Shown here: positions 1 through 5,998 of the stretch, one piece after another
How positions within the stretch are numbered: position 1 is the stretch's first letter
Layout: every line of letters starts with the position of its first letter
Source of the DNA: an uncultured Collinsella sp.
GTDB taxonomy: Bacteria; Actinomycetota; Coriobacteriia; Coriobacteriales; Coriobacteriaceae
Length of the DNA: 12,019 bases
Assembly (NCBI GenBank): GCA_934654625.1
Contig: CAKUGM010000046.1
Span: 1 to 12,019 of the forward strand
Reading direction: 5' to 3'
The notes under the pieces: generated by a model
Seen by the model: only the letters and a program-made list of their open reading frames with translations
Databases searched by the model: none
What the model was told of the DNA's origin: nothing
Position numbers and translations under genes: made by a program

Positions 1-849
1 CTCATCAAAGGAGCTGAACGCCTTCCGAGCAATCGTCGTACACGAGGGCGCAACGGCGTACGAAAACAGGGGGCACGCAAGCGCCACGAGCGTTTCGCCG
101 TCTTTCGAATAGATTGCAACACCGTCGGTTTGCAGCCAAGGATTTTCAGGGTCGATCGATATTCCAATCAGCCGACTCTTCTGGAACGTTCCCGGTTCAA
201 CGCGGGAAAGCGCCGCGCCGAACTCAACATACTCAAGGTGAGGGATATCGAACAAGCTCGGCCCAACCTCTTCCAAAAGCCCCGGCATGCGCAGCCTCGA
301 AAGCGAAGGGCATCCACGAAACCAATCGGACTCGAAAGTGGCAAGGTTACGCGGCAGCACAACGCATTTCAAACGCTTGCAGAAGCGGAAAGCGCAGCCC
401 CCGATAAACTTCACTTCCTCTGGTACAACGATCGATGTCACATCTTCCAGACCTGAGCAGGCATCGGGCGCCAGCGCGCGAACCGGCAAACCCTCGATCG
501 CATCAGGAACAACCAGCTCCCCCGCCGCATGGCAGCAACGATCGATGCGAACCGACGACTCCGACAACACAACGTATTCCCAATCGGTGCCGTCTTCGTC
601 AACGAAATGACGGGGCTTTGAGGTGCAGGCATCTTGCACGGCCTGCGCTCGCAGGGCAGCCTCACGGCGCTCGCGAATTCGCGCCTCGGTTGAGAGGACC
701 TGCTCCCTTGTCGCCTTGCCATCGTTGAGCGGCATAGGGGTAAAGCCCCCGAAGCTCACATCGAGCTTGCTGATATCGAGCGACTTGTTACGATTCACCT
801 GAGCCTTAGCATAGGCGATATGAGGAATCCCTAATAGACCGTCTGCCAT
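1..849 (-). CDS. BspA-type leucine-rich repeat (LRR_5) protein, partial
   Basis: An open frame of 283 codons runs from an ATG at 849 (GAGGTG six bases upstream) off the left edge, so the C-terminus is missing. Residues 1-75 are charged, with a helical Arg/Glu/Ala-rich stretch at about 46-72 and no signal peptide or membrane segment. From about residue 85 the sequence shows the irregular repeats typical of the LRR_5/BspA family: VTSIVVPEEVKFIGGCAF, then CVVLPRNLATFESDWFRGC, then YVEFGAALSRVEPGTF. A segment reading ENPWLQTDGVAIYSKDGETL (235-254) is common in these proteins. LRR_5 proteins are often surface adhesins, but without an export signal this one is probably cytoplasmic, with an unknown binding partner. 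It lies downstream of a terminator at 951-984 and should have its own promoter in 850-950. Family assignment is fairly sure; role is unknown. Confidence 0.8.
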   Translation of the reverse strand, partial: MADGLLGIPHIAYAKAQVNRNKSLDISKLDVSFGGFTPMPLNDGKATREQVLSTEARIRERREAALRAQAVQDACTSKPRHFVDEDGTDWEYVVLSESSVRIDRCCHAAGELVVPDAIEGLPVRALAPDACSGLEDVTSIVVPEEVKFIGGCAFRFCKRLKCVVLPRNLATFESDWFRGCPSLSRLRMPGLLEEVGPSLFDIPHLEYVEFGAALSRVEPGTFQKSRLIGISIDPENPWLQTDGVAIYSKDGETLVALACPLFSYAVAPSCTTIARKAFSSFDE

Positions 850-950
850 TCCCGCACCTCAAAGCAACTATCAACTAACGAACGCAATGCGTCGCAAGGG
901 GCAATCCAAGAATAACCCCGTCCAATCCCATTGCATTCCCCAGAATAGAC

Positions 951-984
951 AAAACGGCCCGACGCGAGGGTGTCGGGCCGTTTT
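951..984 (-). terminator. Rho-independent terminator after the 111-aa gene
   Basis: Perfect 13-bp stem: AAAACGGCCCGAC (951-963) pairs with GTCGGGCCGTTTT (972-984) around an 8-base loop. On the minus strand it lies 13 bases after the stop codon at 997 and is followed by a T-rich TTTTGTCT. The symmetric A/T ends could also stop plus-strand transcription, but no plus-strand gene needs it. Confidence 0.85.
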
Positions 985-996
985 CGAAAAATGCGA

Positions 997-1332
997 TTAC
1001 TTTCGGGGAACGCCTGCGGGGTCGACCGGGCGACGAGAGGAAATCTCATCGCCAAACGTGATGCAATAGCGCATACCCTTGAGGGTTACGTACAAGCAGG
1101 CAATCTCATGCTTCCCGCCCTTGTTGAATACCTCGTAGGTCAGCATCTCGCGATCAATCATCGGCTGATAAATTTCACTGTCGACAACCTTCTCAAGCAA
1201 CATATTCGTCGCCTCGCGGCCAAGCTCGTCCTGCTTCAAAGCAATGTTGTACAGAATATCTTCTTGAGCTTCCGTAAGACGCCCGAGCTCTTCAACTTCA
1301 GCGCGAATTTCCTCTTCATTCGTCATAGCCAT
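997..1332 (-). CDS. Conserved-looking hypothetical protein, 111 aa
   Basis: I do not recognise this protein. The open frame could begin upstream at 1374, but the ATG at 1332 follows AAGGAGG at a usable, slightly long distance (12 bases), so that start is chosen; it gives MAMTNEEEIRAEVEEL. The N-terminal half (to about residue 55) is acidic and predicted helical. The C-terminal half has alternating hydrophobic residues (EIACLYVTLKGMRYCITFGD) that look like beta strands. It has no signal peptide or membrane segment. The fold could be a small helix-plus-sheet regulatory or binding domain, but nothing specific can be claimed. It is monocistronic: a terminator follows at 951-984, and upstream the molybdoenzyme operon ends at another terminator (1485-1512). 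A weak TAAGAT -10-like box lies upstream at about 1390-1400. Real-gene status rests on the ribosome binding site, length and clean terminators. Confidence 0.75.
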   Translation of the reverse strand: MAMTNEEEIRAEVEELGRLTEAQEDILYNIALKQDELGREATNMLLEKVVDSEIYQPMIDREMLTYEVFNKGGKHEIACLYVTLKGMRYCITFGDEISSRRPVDPAGVPRK

Positions 1333-1484
1333 ATCGAAAGCAATCCTCCTTGAGTAGGTAGCGCGAAAACGCATAACTCTGCTGATGGAAGTATCTTAGC
1401 ATTGGAAAATCACCATTTGAGCAGGTCGAAGCTAGTGGAACAGTATGGCTGAAATCGTTTCATCCGCATTTTCGGGACAAAAAA

Positions 1485-1512
1485 AAGAACCCCTTCTTAC
1501 GAAGAGGTTCTT
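1485..1512 (-). terminator. Rho-independent terminator closing the molybdoenzyme operon
   Basis: Arms AAGAACCCCTTC (1485-1496) and GAAGAGGTTCTT (1501-1512) enclose a 4-base loop. Read as minus-strand RNA the single non-Watson-Crick position is a U-G wobble, and the stem is followed by eight U residues. In the plus direction the same position is a C-A mismatch, so the structure favours minus-strand termination. It lies 46 bases after the 91-aa gene's stop. Confidence 0.9.
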
Positions 1513-1558
1513 AAGCGAGCTTAAATCAGGCCCCTAGAAAAACATCCCCTGGAGGGAA

Positions 1559-1834
1559 CTAGATGCCGTTGTAGCCCTTCGAAGGATCGGAGTCGCCAAC
1601 GCCATTAGCGGTGTCGCCAGCTTCATTGCCGGTACGCTTCGTAGAGGTGTATCCACCCCAAGCGCGAGCAATGAACTTGTCCTTCACGAAGAAGATCTGT
1701 GCCTTCATGAGGTCAGCCTGAGCAATGCCGTGCTCAGCGAGGACTTCGTCCTTGCTCTTGCCAGCCTCGAGGCCTGCGTTCAGCTCAGCAGCTGCAGCAG
1801 CAGCATCGAGCTCAAAAAATTCATCGCGGGTCAT
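1559..1834 (-). CDS. Small helical protein of the molybdoenzyme operon, 91 aa
   Basis: Start ATG at 1834 is fixed by AAGGAGG seven bases upstream; the open frame extends to 1900 but those codons lack a ribosome site. I recognise no family. Residues 1-55 are amphipathic helix: MTRDEFFELDAAAAAAELNA, then GKSKDEVLAEHGIAQADL, which resembles a helix-turn-helix or helical hairpin. Residues 56-91 are Gly/Thr/Asn/Asp-rich and probably disordered. The segment at about 25-50 resembles in pattern the trigger-factor C-domain helix-loop in the divergent gene at 5058-5834 (QGMTKEEFCEQRGITPEQL), so it might be a small chaperone-like or accessory subunit; that is speculative. It is the last gene of the operon, 83 bases after the 119-aa gene, with a strong intercistronic hairpin between them. 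There is no signal peptide. It could instead be a third structural subunit. Confidence 0.8.
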   Translation of the reverse strand: MTRDEFFELDAAAAAAELNAGLEAGKSKDEVLAEHGIAQADLMKAQIFFVKDKFIARAWGGYTSTKRTGNEAGDTANGVGDSDPSKGYNGI

Positions 1835-1862
1835 GTTATCCCTCCTTATTGGTCTATCACAC

Positions 1863-1901
1863 GATGCCGTGGTCGCCAGTCGCCTAGCGACCACGGACAT
1901 C
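1863..1901 (-). other. Intercistronic hairpin between operon genes two and three
   Basis: CCGTGGTCGC (1867-1876) pairs perfectly with GCGACCACGG (1887-1896) around a 10-base loop. GATG/CATC (1863-1866 and 1898-1901) can extend the stem past one bulged base. No T-run follows on either strand, so it is not a classical terminator. Likely roles are mRNA stabilisation, 3'-end processing, or reduced read-through to adjust subunit ratios. Confidence 0.65.
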
Positions 1902-1917
1902 TTAACACACTAAAGAG

Positions 1918-2277
1918 TTACAGCTGGAAGAGAACCATCGGACGATCGAACTCTGCCATCTTGGCGATCATGTCCTCGAGGGTACCGTAGTACATCGAAG
2001 CGGACTCGTCGACCTGCACCGCGAGCGGACGCTGGCCGGCCTTGTCGCCATTGGTTCCCCAATGCTCGGAGAAGATGGACGTCGGGCAAGGAATGTAGAA
2101 CCACTCCCAAGCGTCGCCGTCATTACCTTCGCCCTTCTTGAAGGGACCAACCTGAACTTCCTTGATACCGAACTGTTCGAGAGGAAGGCCAAGCTCTTCT
2201 TTGCAGCCGATCTCGGCGGCATGGTTACCGGAGTAGTACGTGTAGTCTACGAGCAGTGCGTACTTCTGATCTGCCAT
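1918..2277 (-). CDS. Cluster-less ferredoxin-fold (DmsB/NrfC-like) small subunit, 119 aa
   Basis: The ATG at 2277 follows AAGGAAG about ten bases upstream; the gene begins 17 bases after the molybdoenzyme stop, so the two are co-transcribed. The protein matches in length and pattern the two-cluster iron-sulfur subunits that pair with DMSO-reductase-superfamily enzymes. The opening KYALLVDYTYYSGNHAAEIG followed by CKEE fits their LLVDYxxCxxCxxCxxxCK signature, but the first three cysteine positions are Y15, N18 and A21, and only C25 remains. Further on, PTSIFSEHW sits where PTxxCxxC is expected (F69, H72), and PLAVQVDESASMYYGT aligns without gaps to the PxCVxxCxxxxMYYGT type ending (A86, D90). 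C25 and C64 are its only cysteines. It therefore cannot bind the usual [4Fe-4S] clusters and is probably a structural or regulatory subunit of the 771-aa enzyme. The family comparison is from memory of the motif, not a search. Confidence 0.85.
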   Translation of the reverse strand: MADQKYALLVDYTYYSGNHAAEIGCKEELGLPLEQFGIKEVQVGPFKKGEGNDGDAWEWFYIPCPTSIFSEHWGTNGDKAGQRPLAVQVDESASMYYGTLEDMIAKMAEFDRPMVLFQL

Positions 2278-2294
2278 TTATGCCACTTCCTTTC

Positions 2295-4610
2295 TTAGTC
2301 GTCGGAGTTCAGGCTATGGACGCGGCGGATGTTGCACATAACACCCTTGTACGGAGCGCCAAAGCCAAGCTTACCAATGTTCTGATGCGGCACGAGGCTG
2401 TTGAAGTTGGACTTCCAAACGCCGAACAGGTTGGGCTCTTCGCCGTCCTGCTCAGGGAACCACCAGCCGTGAGCGCAGTTGAGGATACCAGGCTTCATGA
2501 CCGGCGTGATCTCAGCCTTGAAGCGAGCCTCGCCGAACATGTTGTAGACCTCGATCCAGTCACCGTCGGTCACATCGTACTCTGCAGCGGTCTCAGGATT
2601 GATCTGGCACCACGGCCACGGATCGATCTGGCGCAGGGACGGAACCTGACGATGCTCAGAATGGAAGGAGCTGTAGCGACGAGAACCAGAGGTGGTGATC
2701 AGAGGATACTGACCAGCCAAGTCGGGCTTGCTGATCGGGCTGTAGTTCGGCTCCTCGTAGTACGGCAGCGGATCCTCGCCCCAGGATTCGTAAAGAATCG
2801 AGTAGGCTTCGATTTGGCCGGTAATGGTGTTGAAGCCGGGAGCGCCGTCGAAGCGGAGCATGCCCTTCGCGTACTTCTCGTACTCGAAGCCATGAGCACC
2901 AGGCTGATAAAGGCCGAGCTCCTGGAAGGTCTTCCAGTCGAAGCCAAGCTCCTTGAGCTGATCGCTGAAGAAGTCTTCGACTGCCTGCTGCAGAGCAGCG
3001 AGATCAAGCGACTTGCCGTCTGCAGGCTTGTACCACGGCCACCACTCGGGGTTGAGGCGCTGACCGAACATGAGGCAGATCTCGATGTCGGACTTGCACT
3101 CGCCAACCGTGAGAGCCTTGTTCATGGGGCCCATGAACACGGTGTTGCGGCCATAGTGGGTGAGGACGATGCCATCATGCTCAGCCCAGGTGGACATGGG
3201 CAGGAAGTAGTCACCAAGAGCCATGGAAGTCGGCGTCTGGGTGAGGTCCTGAATGACGACGAACTCGAGCTTCTGGAGAGCCTTGTGCCAACGCTTCGGC
3301 TGAGCGGAGCAGGTCGGCGTCAGGAAGTTGGAGCTGTTGAACCAGCCCATCTTCAGAGCGTACGGCTGATCCGTCTCCATGGTGTTCAGGGTCTCGTCAG
3401 GCTGGGTGGTAGCCATGCCGGTGGACAGGCCAGGCCACTGCGCAGCACCGATACGCTTCGACCAAACTTCGTCGGTCATAGCGCCGCGCTGCTCCATGCG
3501 CCACTTGCCGAGAAGTGCCGACGGAGGACCAAGGGTAAGTCCGCCAGGACGGTCGATAGAACCGCACATAGCAGCCAAGATGATGAAGGACTGGGACAGC
3601 TGAACGCCGTTCTTGTTCTGGTCGAATGCCAGACCCCAAGCCCAACCGATAGGACGCTCAGTGCCGATGATGTGGGCGACGCGTTTGATTTCCTCAGCGT
3701 CGACCGTGGTGATCTCGGCGACCTTGTCCACAGGATACTCAGCGGCGCGAGCCTTCAGCTCGTCAACGCCATAGATCCAGTTCTCGACGAACTCATGATC
3801 GTACTCATCGTTCTCGAAGAGGAGGTTGATGAGGCCGAGTGCGAGAGCCGTGTCGGTCTGCGGGCGAACCTGCAGGTTGATGTTGCCATCATGAGCGCCG
3901 ACCCAGGTGATGCGGGGGTCGACAGAGATGATGTGCGTGCCAAGCTTCATCATGTCGACGAGGCAGTGGCCGAAGAAACCGTCGCCGTTGGAGGGCAGCG
4001 GTTCCTTGCCCCAAACCACAACCCACTTGGACAGCGTGTAACGCGGGTCATGATAAGAACCGGGCAGATGACCAGCGTAGTCGAGCTCAGGATAGCCTGC
4101 GCCGAGCACGTAGTCAGAGATGGAGCAACGAGGACCGTAGCAGGACCAGCCGGACTGCGTGTAGCAGCAGTTGGGGGACTGCAGAACGGAGAACGTCAGC
4201 GCGTAGTAGTAGATGCAAGCCTCACGGCCGGTACCACCGAAGCAAACGATGGACTCGGGGCCGTAGGTGTTCTGGAAGTAACGGACCTTCTCGCAGATCG
4301 TGTCCATTGCCTCGTCCCAAGTGGTGCGCTCCCACTTGTCCTTGCCGCGATCTTCGAACGCGCGCTTCATCGGGTAGATGACGCGATTCGGAGAATGGGT
4401 GTACTCACGAAGAGCAAGGTTCATGGCGTTAACACGACCAGTGGTGATCGGGTTATCGTCGTCGCCTTCGACACGGATGAGCTGGTCGCCCTTCGTAACG
4501 ACCTTGACACCGTATCCAACCGGGTGAGATCCCGGAGGAGACCAAGTGTTGCTACGAGTGACTACGGTACCGTCTTCAAGCTCGGTACGCCACTGCTTAC
4601 CATATGCCAT
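2295..4610 (-). CDS. Molybdopterin (bis-MGD) enzyme, DMSO reductase superfamily, lacking the N-terminal Fe-S motif, 771 aa
   Basis: A GTG at 4703 would add 31 basic residues, but the ATG at 4610 has a purine-rich GGAAGAAG at good spacing and gives MAYGKQWRTELEDG. There is no Tat or Sec signal, so it is probably cytoplasmic. Family features: YPMKRAFEDRGKDKWERTTW then DEAMD (80-103), PNCCYTQSGWSCYGPR (146-161), WGKEPLPSNGDGFFGH (200-215), SVDPR (229-233), the pterin-binding RPQTDTALALG (249-259), and a C-terminal dinucleotide-binding domain from about 630. C157 in SCYGPR aligns with the Sec/Cys ligand in the VUHGPS motif of formate dehydrogenase and is the likely Mo ligand. The N-terminal cluster region is intact in length but has S28, Y33, N61 and N64 near the expected cysteines, and the first cysteine is C106. 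This points to non-redox chemistry as in pyrogallol transhydroxylase; aromatic dehydroxylases of gut Eggerthellaceae are the nearest redox relatives I recall. Substrate unknown. Confidence 0.93.
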   Translation of the reverse strand: MAYGKQWRTELEDGTVVTRSNTWSPPGSHPVGYGVKVVTKGDQLIRVEGDDDNPITTGRVNAMNLALREYTHSPNRVIYPMKRAFEDRGKDKWERTTWDEAMDTICEKVRYFQNTYGPESIVCFGGTGREACIYYYALTFSVLQSPNCCYTQSGWSCYGPRCSISDYVLGAGYPELDYAGHLPGSYHDPRYTLSKWVVVWGKEPLPSNGDGFFGHCLVDMMKLGTHIISVDPRITWVGAHDGNINLQVRPQTDTALALGLINLLFENDEYDHEFVENWIYGVDELKARAAEYPVDKVAEITTVDAEEIKRVAHIIGTERPIGWAWGLAFDQNKNGVQLSQSFIILAAMCGSIDRPGGLTLGPPSALLGKWRMEQRGAMTDEVWSKRIGAAQWPGLSTGMATTQPDETLNTMETDQPYALKMGWFNSSNFLTPTCSAQPKRWHKALQKLEFVVIQDLTQTPTSMALGDYFLPMSTWAEHDGIVLTHYGRNTVFMGPMNKALTVGECKSDIEICLMFGQRLNPEWWPWYKPADGKSLDLAALQQAVEDFFSDQLKELGFDWKTFQELGLYQPGAHGFEYEKYAKGMLRFDGAPGFNTITGQIEAYSILYESWGEDPLPYYEEPNYSPISKPDLAGQYPLITTSGSRRYSSFHSEHRQVPSLRQIDPWPWCQINPETAAEYDVTDGDWIEVYNMFGEARFKAEITPVMKPGILNCAHGWWFPEQDGEEPNLFGVWKSNFNSLVPHQNIGKLGFGAPYKGVMCNIRRVHSLNSDD

Positions 4611-4721
4611 AGTCTTCTTCCTTCCTTTTCCCTCGCCAATTTCTTTCTCCACATTTACCGAGCGGGGTCGCTTGGAAGCCGCTGTCTTGCTTCCTTGCGT
4701 CACCGCCTCAAGGCACGTTTC

Positions 4722-4727
4722 ATATTA
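4722..4727 (-). promoter_or_regulatory. Candidate -10 box of the molybdoenzyme operon
   Basis: On the minus strand TAATAT lies about 110 bases before the chosen ATG at 4610. No good -35 box is found 16-18 bases upstream, which would suit a promoter dependent on an activator. The dyad centred at 4788 would then sit about 73 bases before the predicted start site, a usual activator distance. This is a by-eye call. Confidence 0.35.
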
Positions 4728-4758
4728 GAGACATTACGGGGCTTGGAATCGAATCAGC

Positions 4759-4816
4759 GGGTTGTTTTTGGGTAGTTCAACCTCATCCTGTTAGGTTGAT
4801 TTTCGTAATCCAACCC
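4759..4816. promoter_or_regulatory. Array of four alternating GGTTG/CAACC half-sites, candidate operator
   Basis: Half-sites occur as GGTTG (4760), CAACC (4778), GGTTG (4794) and CAACC (4811), in alternating orientation at steps of 18, 16 and 17 bases. The central pair forms a clean dyad, TCAACCT (4777-4783) with AGGTTGA (4793-4799), gap 9 bases. A related dyad, TATCAACC-N5-GGTTGATA, lies at 11683-11703 upstream of the transporter. The spacing differs (5 versus 11 bases between pentamers), so a common regulator is plausible but not proven. Confidence 0.5.
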
Positions 4817-4947
4817 TCTATTTCCCCTGGTCATAAAAAATTCCGCGAACGGCATGCCCATTTTTCAACTTTTTGGCATTTCACGTCCCTCCCCTGAAAT
4901 CGGGTAGGAAAAGGCGCGGAATCACGCGCTGCATGACACCATCCATT

Positions 4948-4955
4948 GGTACAAT
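4948..4955 (+). promoter_or_regulatory. Candidate -10 region of the trigger-factor-like gene
   Basis: GGTACAAT here reads in the plus direction about 100 bases before the ATG at 5058. The same octamer occurs on the minus strand at 7963-7956 upstream of the trigger factor gene. Neither copy has a convincing TTGACA-type -35 box. Transcription from here would pass through the leader terminator at 5015-5042. Confidence 0.35.
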
Positions 4956-5014
4956 AAGAAGCGGTATTCATGCTGTCTGATACCAATTACGTATGAAGAT
5001 ATCCACGTCACGTC

Positions 5015-5042
5015 CCGGGCCTGATTCACGGCCCGGTTTTTT
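5015..5042 (+). terminator. Leader terminator/attenuator in front of the trigger-factor-like gene
   Basis: CCGGGCC (5015-5021) pairs with GGCCCGG (5030-5036) around an 8-base loop, followed at once by six T residues (5037-5042). The ribosome binding site GGGGAGGA (5043-5050) and ATG at 5058 come straight after. No plus-strand gene lies upstream that would need a terminator, so it probably acts as an attenuator for the gene behind it. No alternative antiterminator pairing was found by eye. Confidence 0.7.
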
Positions 5043-5057
5043 GGGGAGGAACGCACT

Positions 5058-5834
5058 ATGGCCACTCAGCAATTCACCCTTACTTCTTACGATCCCGTCT
5101 ACGCGATCGCCGAGGAAGTCCGCATTCCTGAAGACACGATCCGCGAGACCGCTGTCCGCTGGCTTGAGATCAACATCTGCAAGGAGGGTGAGAAGGCGAA
5201 GCTGACCGACGGCTGGGTCAACGCCCACTGCGAAGATTTCAAGTCGGTCGACGAGCTTTTGATTTTCATCCGCTACAACATGTACCGCGACAATCGCGAG
5301 GTTCAGGAGCTTGCCGACCAGGATGCTATCTGCAAGGAACTCTCCAAGCGCCTCGTCGAGGAACTTCCCGCCGATCTCGTGGAGAACTCCCTCTATGCGT
5401 CGACGATGCGCATGGAAGAGATGATCAGCCGCCAGGGCATGACGAAGGAAGAGTTCTGTGAGCAGCGCGGCATCACGCCCGAGCAACTCGACGCCGACGT
5501 TCGCGAGCGCACTATCCAAAGCCTGAAGGAGGATTCCGCTCTGGCTGCATACGCCGACCATGCCAATTACACGCTCGAAGCTGAAGACTTCTACGCCATC
5601 ATTCCGGGCGACTCTATTCAGGACAAGGCTTACAAGCGCCGTCAGATCGAGCTTGATGGACGACTTCCCCAAATGGAGGAATACGCCCGCAAGACCAAGG
5701 CGTTGAAGGAGATTATGGAGAACGCCATGATCAAGCGCAAGGCAACCGACACTGAATGGCTGCGCTACGGCGACACGAGCAAGGACGTGCTGAACGCGAA
5801 CAAGCAGTTCCCCGAGAACTTCGTCACGCTGTAA
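5058..5834 (+). CDS. Stand-alone trigger-factor-type C-terminal (chaperone) domain protein, 258 aa
   Basis: The start is fixed by GGGGAGGA eight bases upstream. From about residue 50 the sequence follows the trigger factor C-terminal domain: LTDGWVNAHCEDFKSVDELL, then an ELPADLVENSLYASTMRMEE helix (102-121), ISRQGMTKEEFCEQRGITPE (123-142), VRERTIQSLKEDSALAAYAD (148-167), and an EIMENAMIKRKA-type closing helix (218-229). The ribosome-binding domain with its GFRxGKxP signature and the FKBP-like isomerase domain are both absent; residues 1-49 are a different, short N-terminus. It should be soluble and cytoplasmic, cradling unfolded or unassembled protein rather than docking on ribosomes. It is divergent from the molybdoenzyme operon and close to full trigger factor and SlyD genes, so a dedicated chaperone for that enzyme is a fair inference. 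It is not a fragment: the start, leader and two terminators are intact. A SurA-like helical domain is the alternative. Confidence 0.75.
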   Translation: MATQQFTLTSYDPVYAIAEEVRIPEDTIRETAVRWLEINICKEGEKAKLTDGWVNAHCEDFKSVDELLIFIRYNMYRDNREVQELADQDAICKELSKRLVEELPADLVENSLYASTMRMEEMISRQGMTKEEFCEQRGITPEQLDADVRERTIQSLKEDSALAAYADHANYTLEAEDFYAIIPGDSIQDKAYKRRQIELDGRLPQMEEYARKTKALKEIMENAMIKRKATDTEWLRYGDTSKDVLNANKQFPENFVTL

Positions 5835-5859
5835 GCGCCTCTACACTCCCCCAGCATGC

Positions 5860-5890
5860 AAAAGCCGCTGCATAAACTGCAGCGGCTTTT
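5860..5890 (+). terminator. Rho-independent terminator after the trigger-factor-like gene
   Basis: AAAAGCCGCTGCA (5860-5872) pairs perfectly with TGCAGCGGCTTTT (5878-5890), 13 bp with a 5-base loop, followed by CTTTC. It lies 25 bases past the stop. On the minus strand it also ends in four T residues, so it could stop transcripts from slyD as well. Confidence 0.85.
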
Positions 5891-5933
5891 CTTTCGCCTG
5901 AGCGAGGCTCTGCTTGGCTCGTATAGGCACAGG

Positions 5934-5963
5934 AAGGCCCCCGCATCTGCGAGGGCCTTTTGT
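5934..5963 (+). terminator. Second terminator between convergent genes
   Basis: AAGGCCCCCGCA (5934-5945) and TGCGAGGGCCTT (5948-5959) form a 12-position stem with one C-A mismatch in the plus direction, followed by TTTTGTTT. In the minus direction the mismatch becomes a wobble pair but no T-run follows. It probably backs up the preceding terminator between the converging trigger-factor-like and slyD genes. Confidence 0.65.
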
Positions 5964-5998
5964 TTCACTTGAAATGGAAGTGCTGCTTCGGCTATGCG

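Larger units (their letters stand above)
4611..5057. other. Divergent intergenic regulatory region
   Basis: This 447-base gap separates the minus-strand molybdoenzyme operon from the plus-strand trigger-factor-like gene. It is visibly more A/T-rich than the genes. It holds a cluster of CAACC/GGTTG half-sites (4759-4816), a TAATAT box for the operon (4722-4727), a GGTACAAT box for the divergent gene (4948-4955) and a leader terminator (5015-5042). No protein gene is supported. Open frames across it are short or antisense to coding sequence. Confidence 0.75.

Noticed and set aside
2295..4610. Reading the missing cysteines as frameshift or sequencing damage
   Set aside because: Frame is continuous over 771 codons, flanking family motifs are intact on both sides of each substituted position, and the partner subunit shows the same loss independently.
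4611..4703. N-terminal extension of the molybdoenzyme from a GTG at 4703, considered as a Tat signal
   Set aside because: The 31 residues are basic but lack a twin-arginine motif and a hydrophobic core, and the ATG at 4610 has the better ribosome binding site.
2256..4775. 839-codon open frame on the plus strand opposite the molybdoenzyme
   Set aside because: It is antisense to a clearly recognisable enzyme and its translation resembles no family. Long antisense frames arise from strong third-position G/C bias in the real gene.
4968..5672. 234-codon minus-strand frame opposite the trigger-factor-like gene
   Set aside because: Shadow of the plus-strand gene, which has the better ribosome binding site, leader and terminators.
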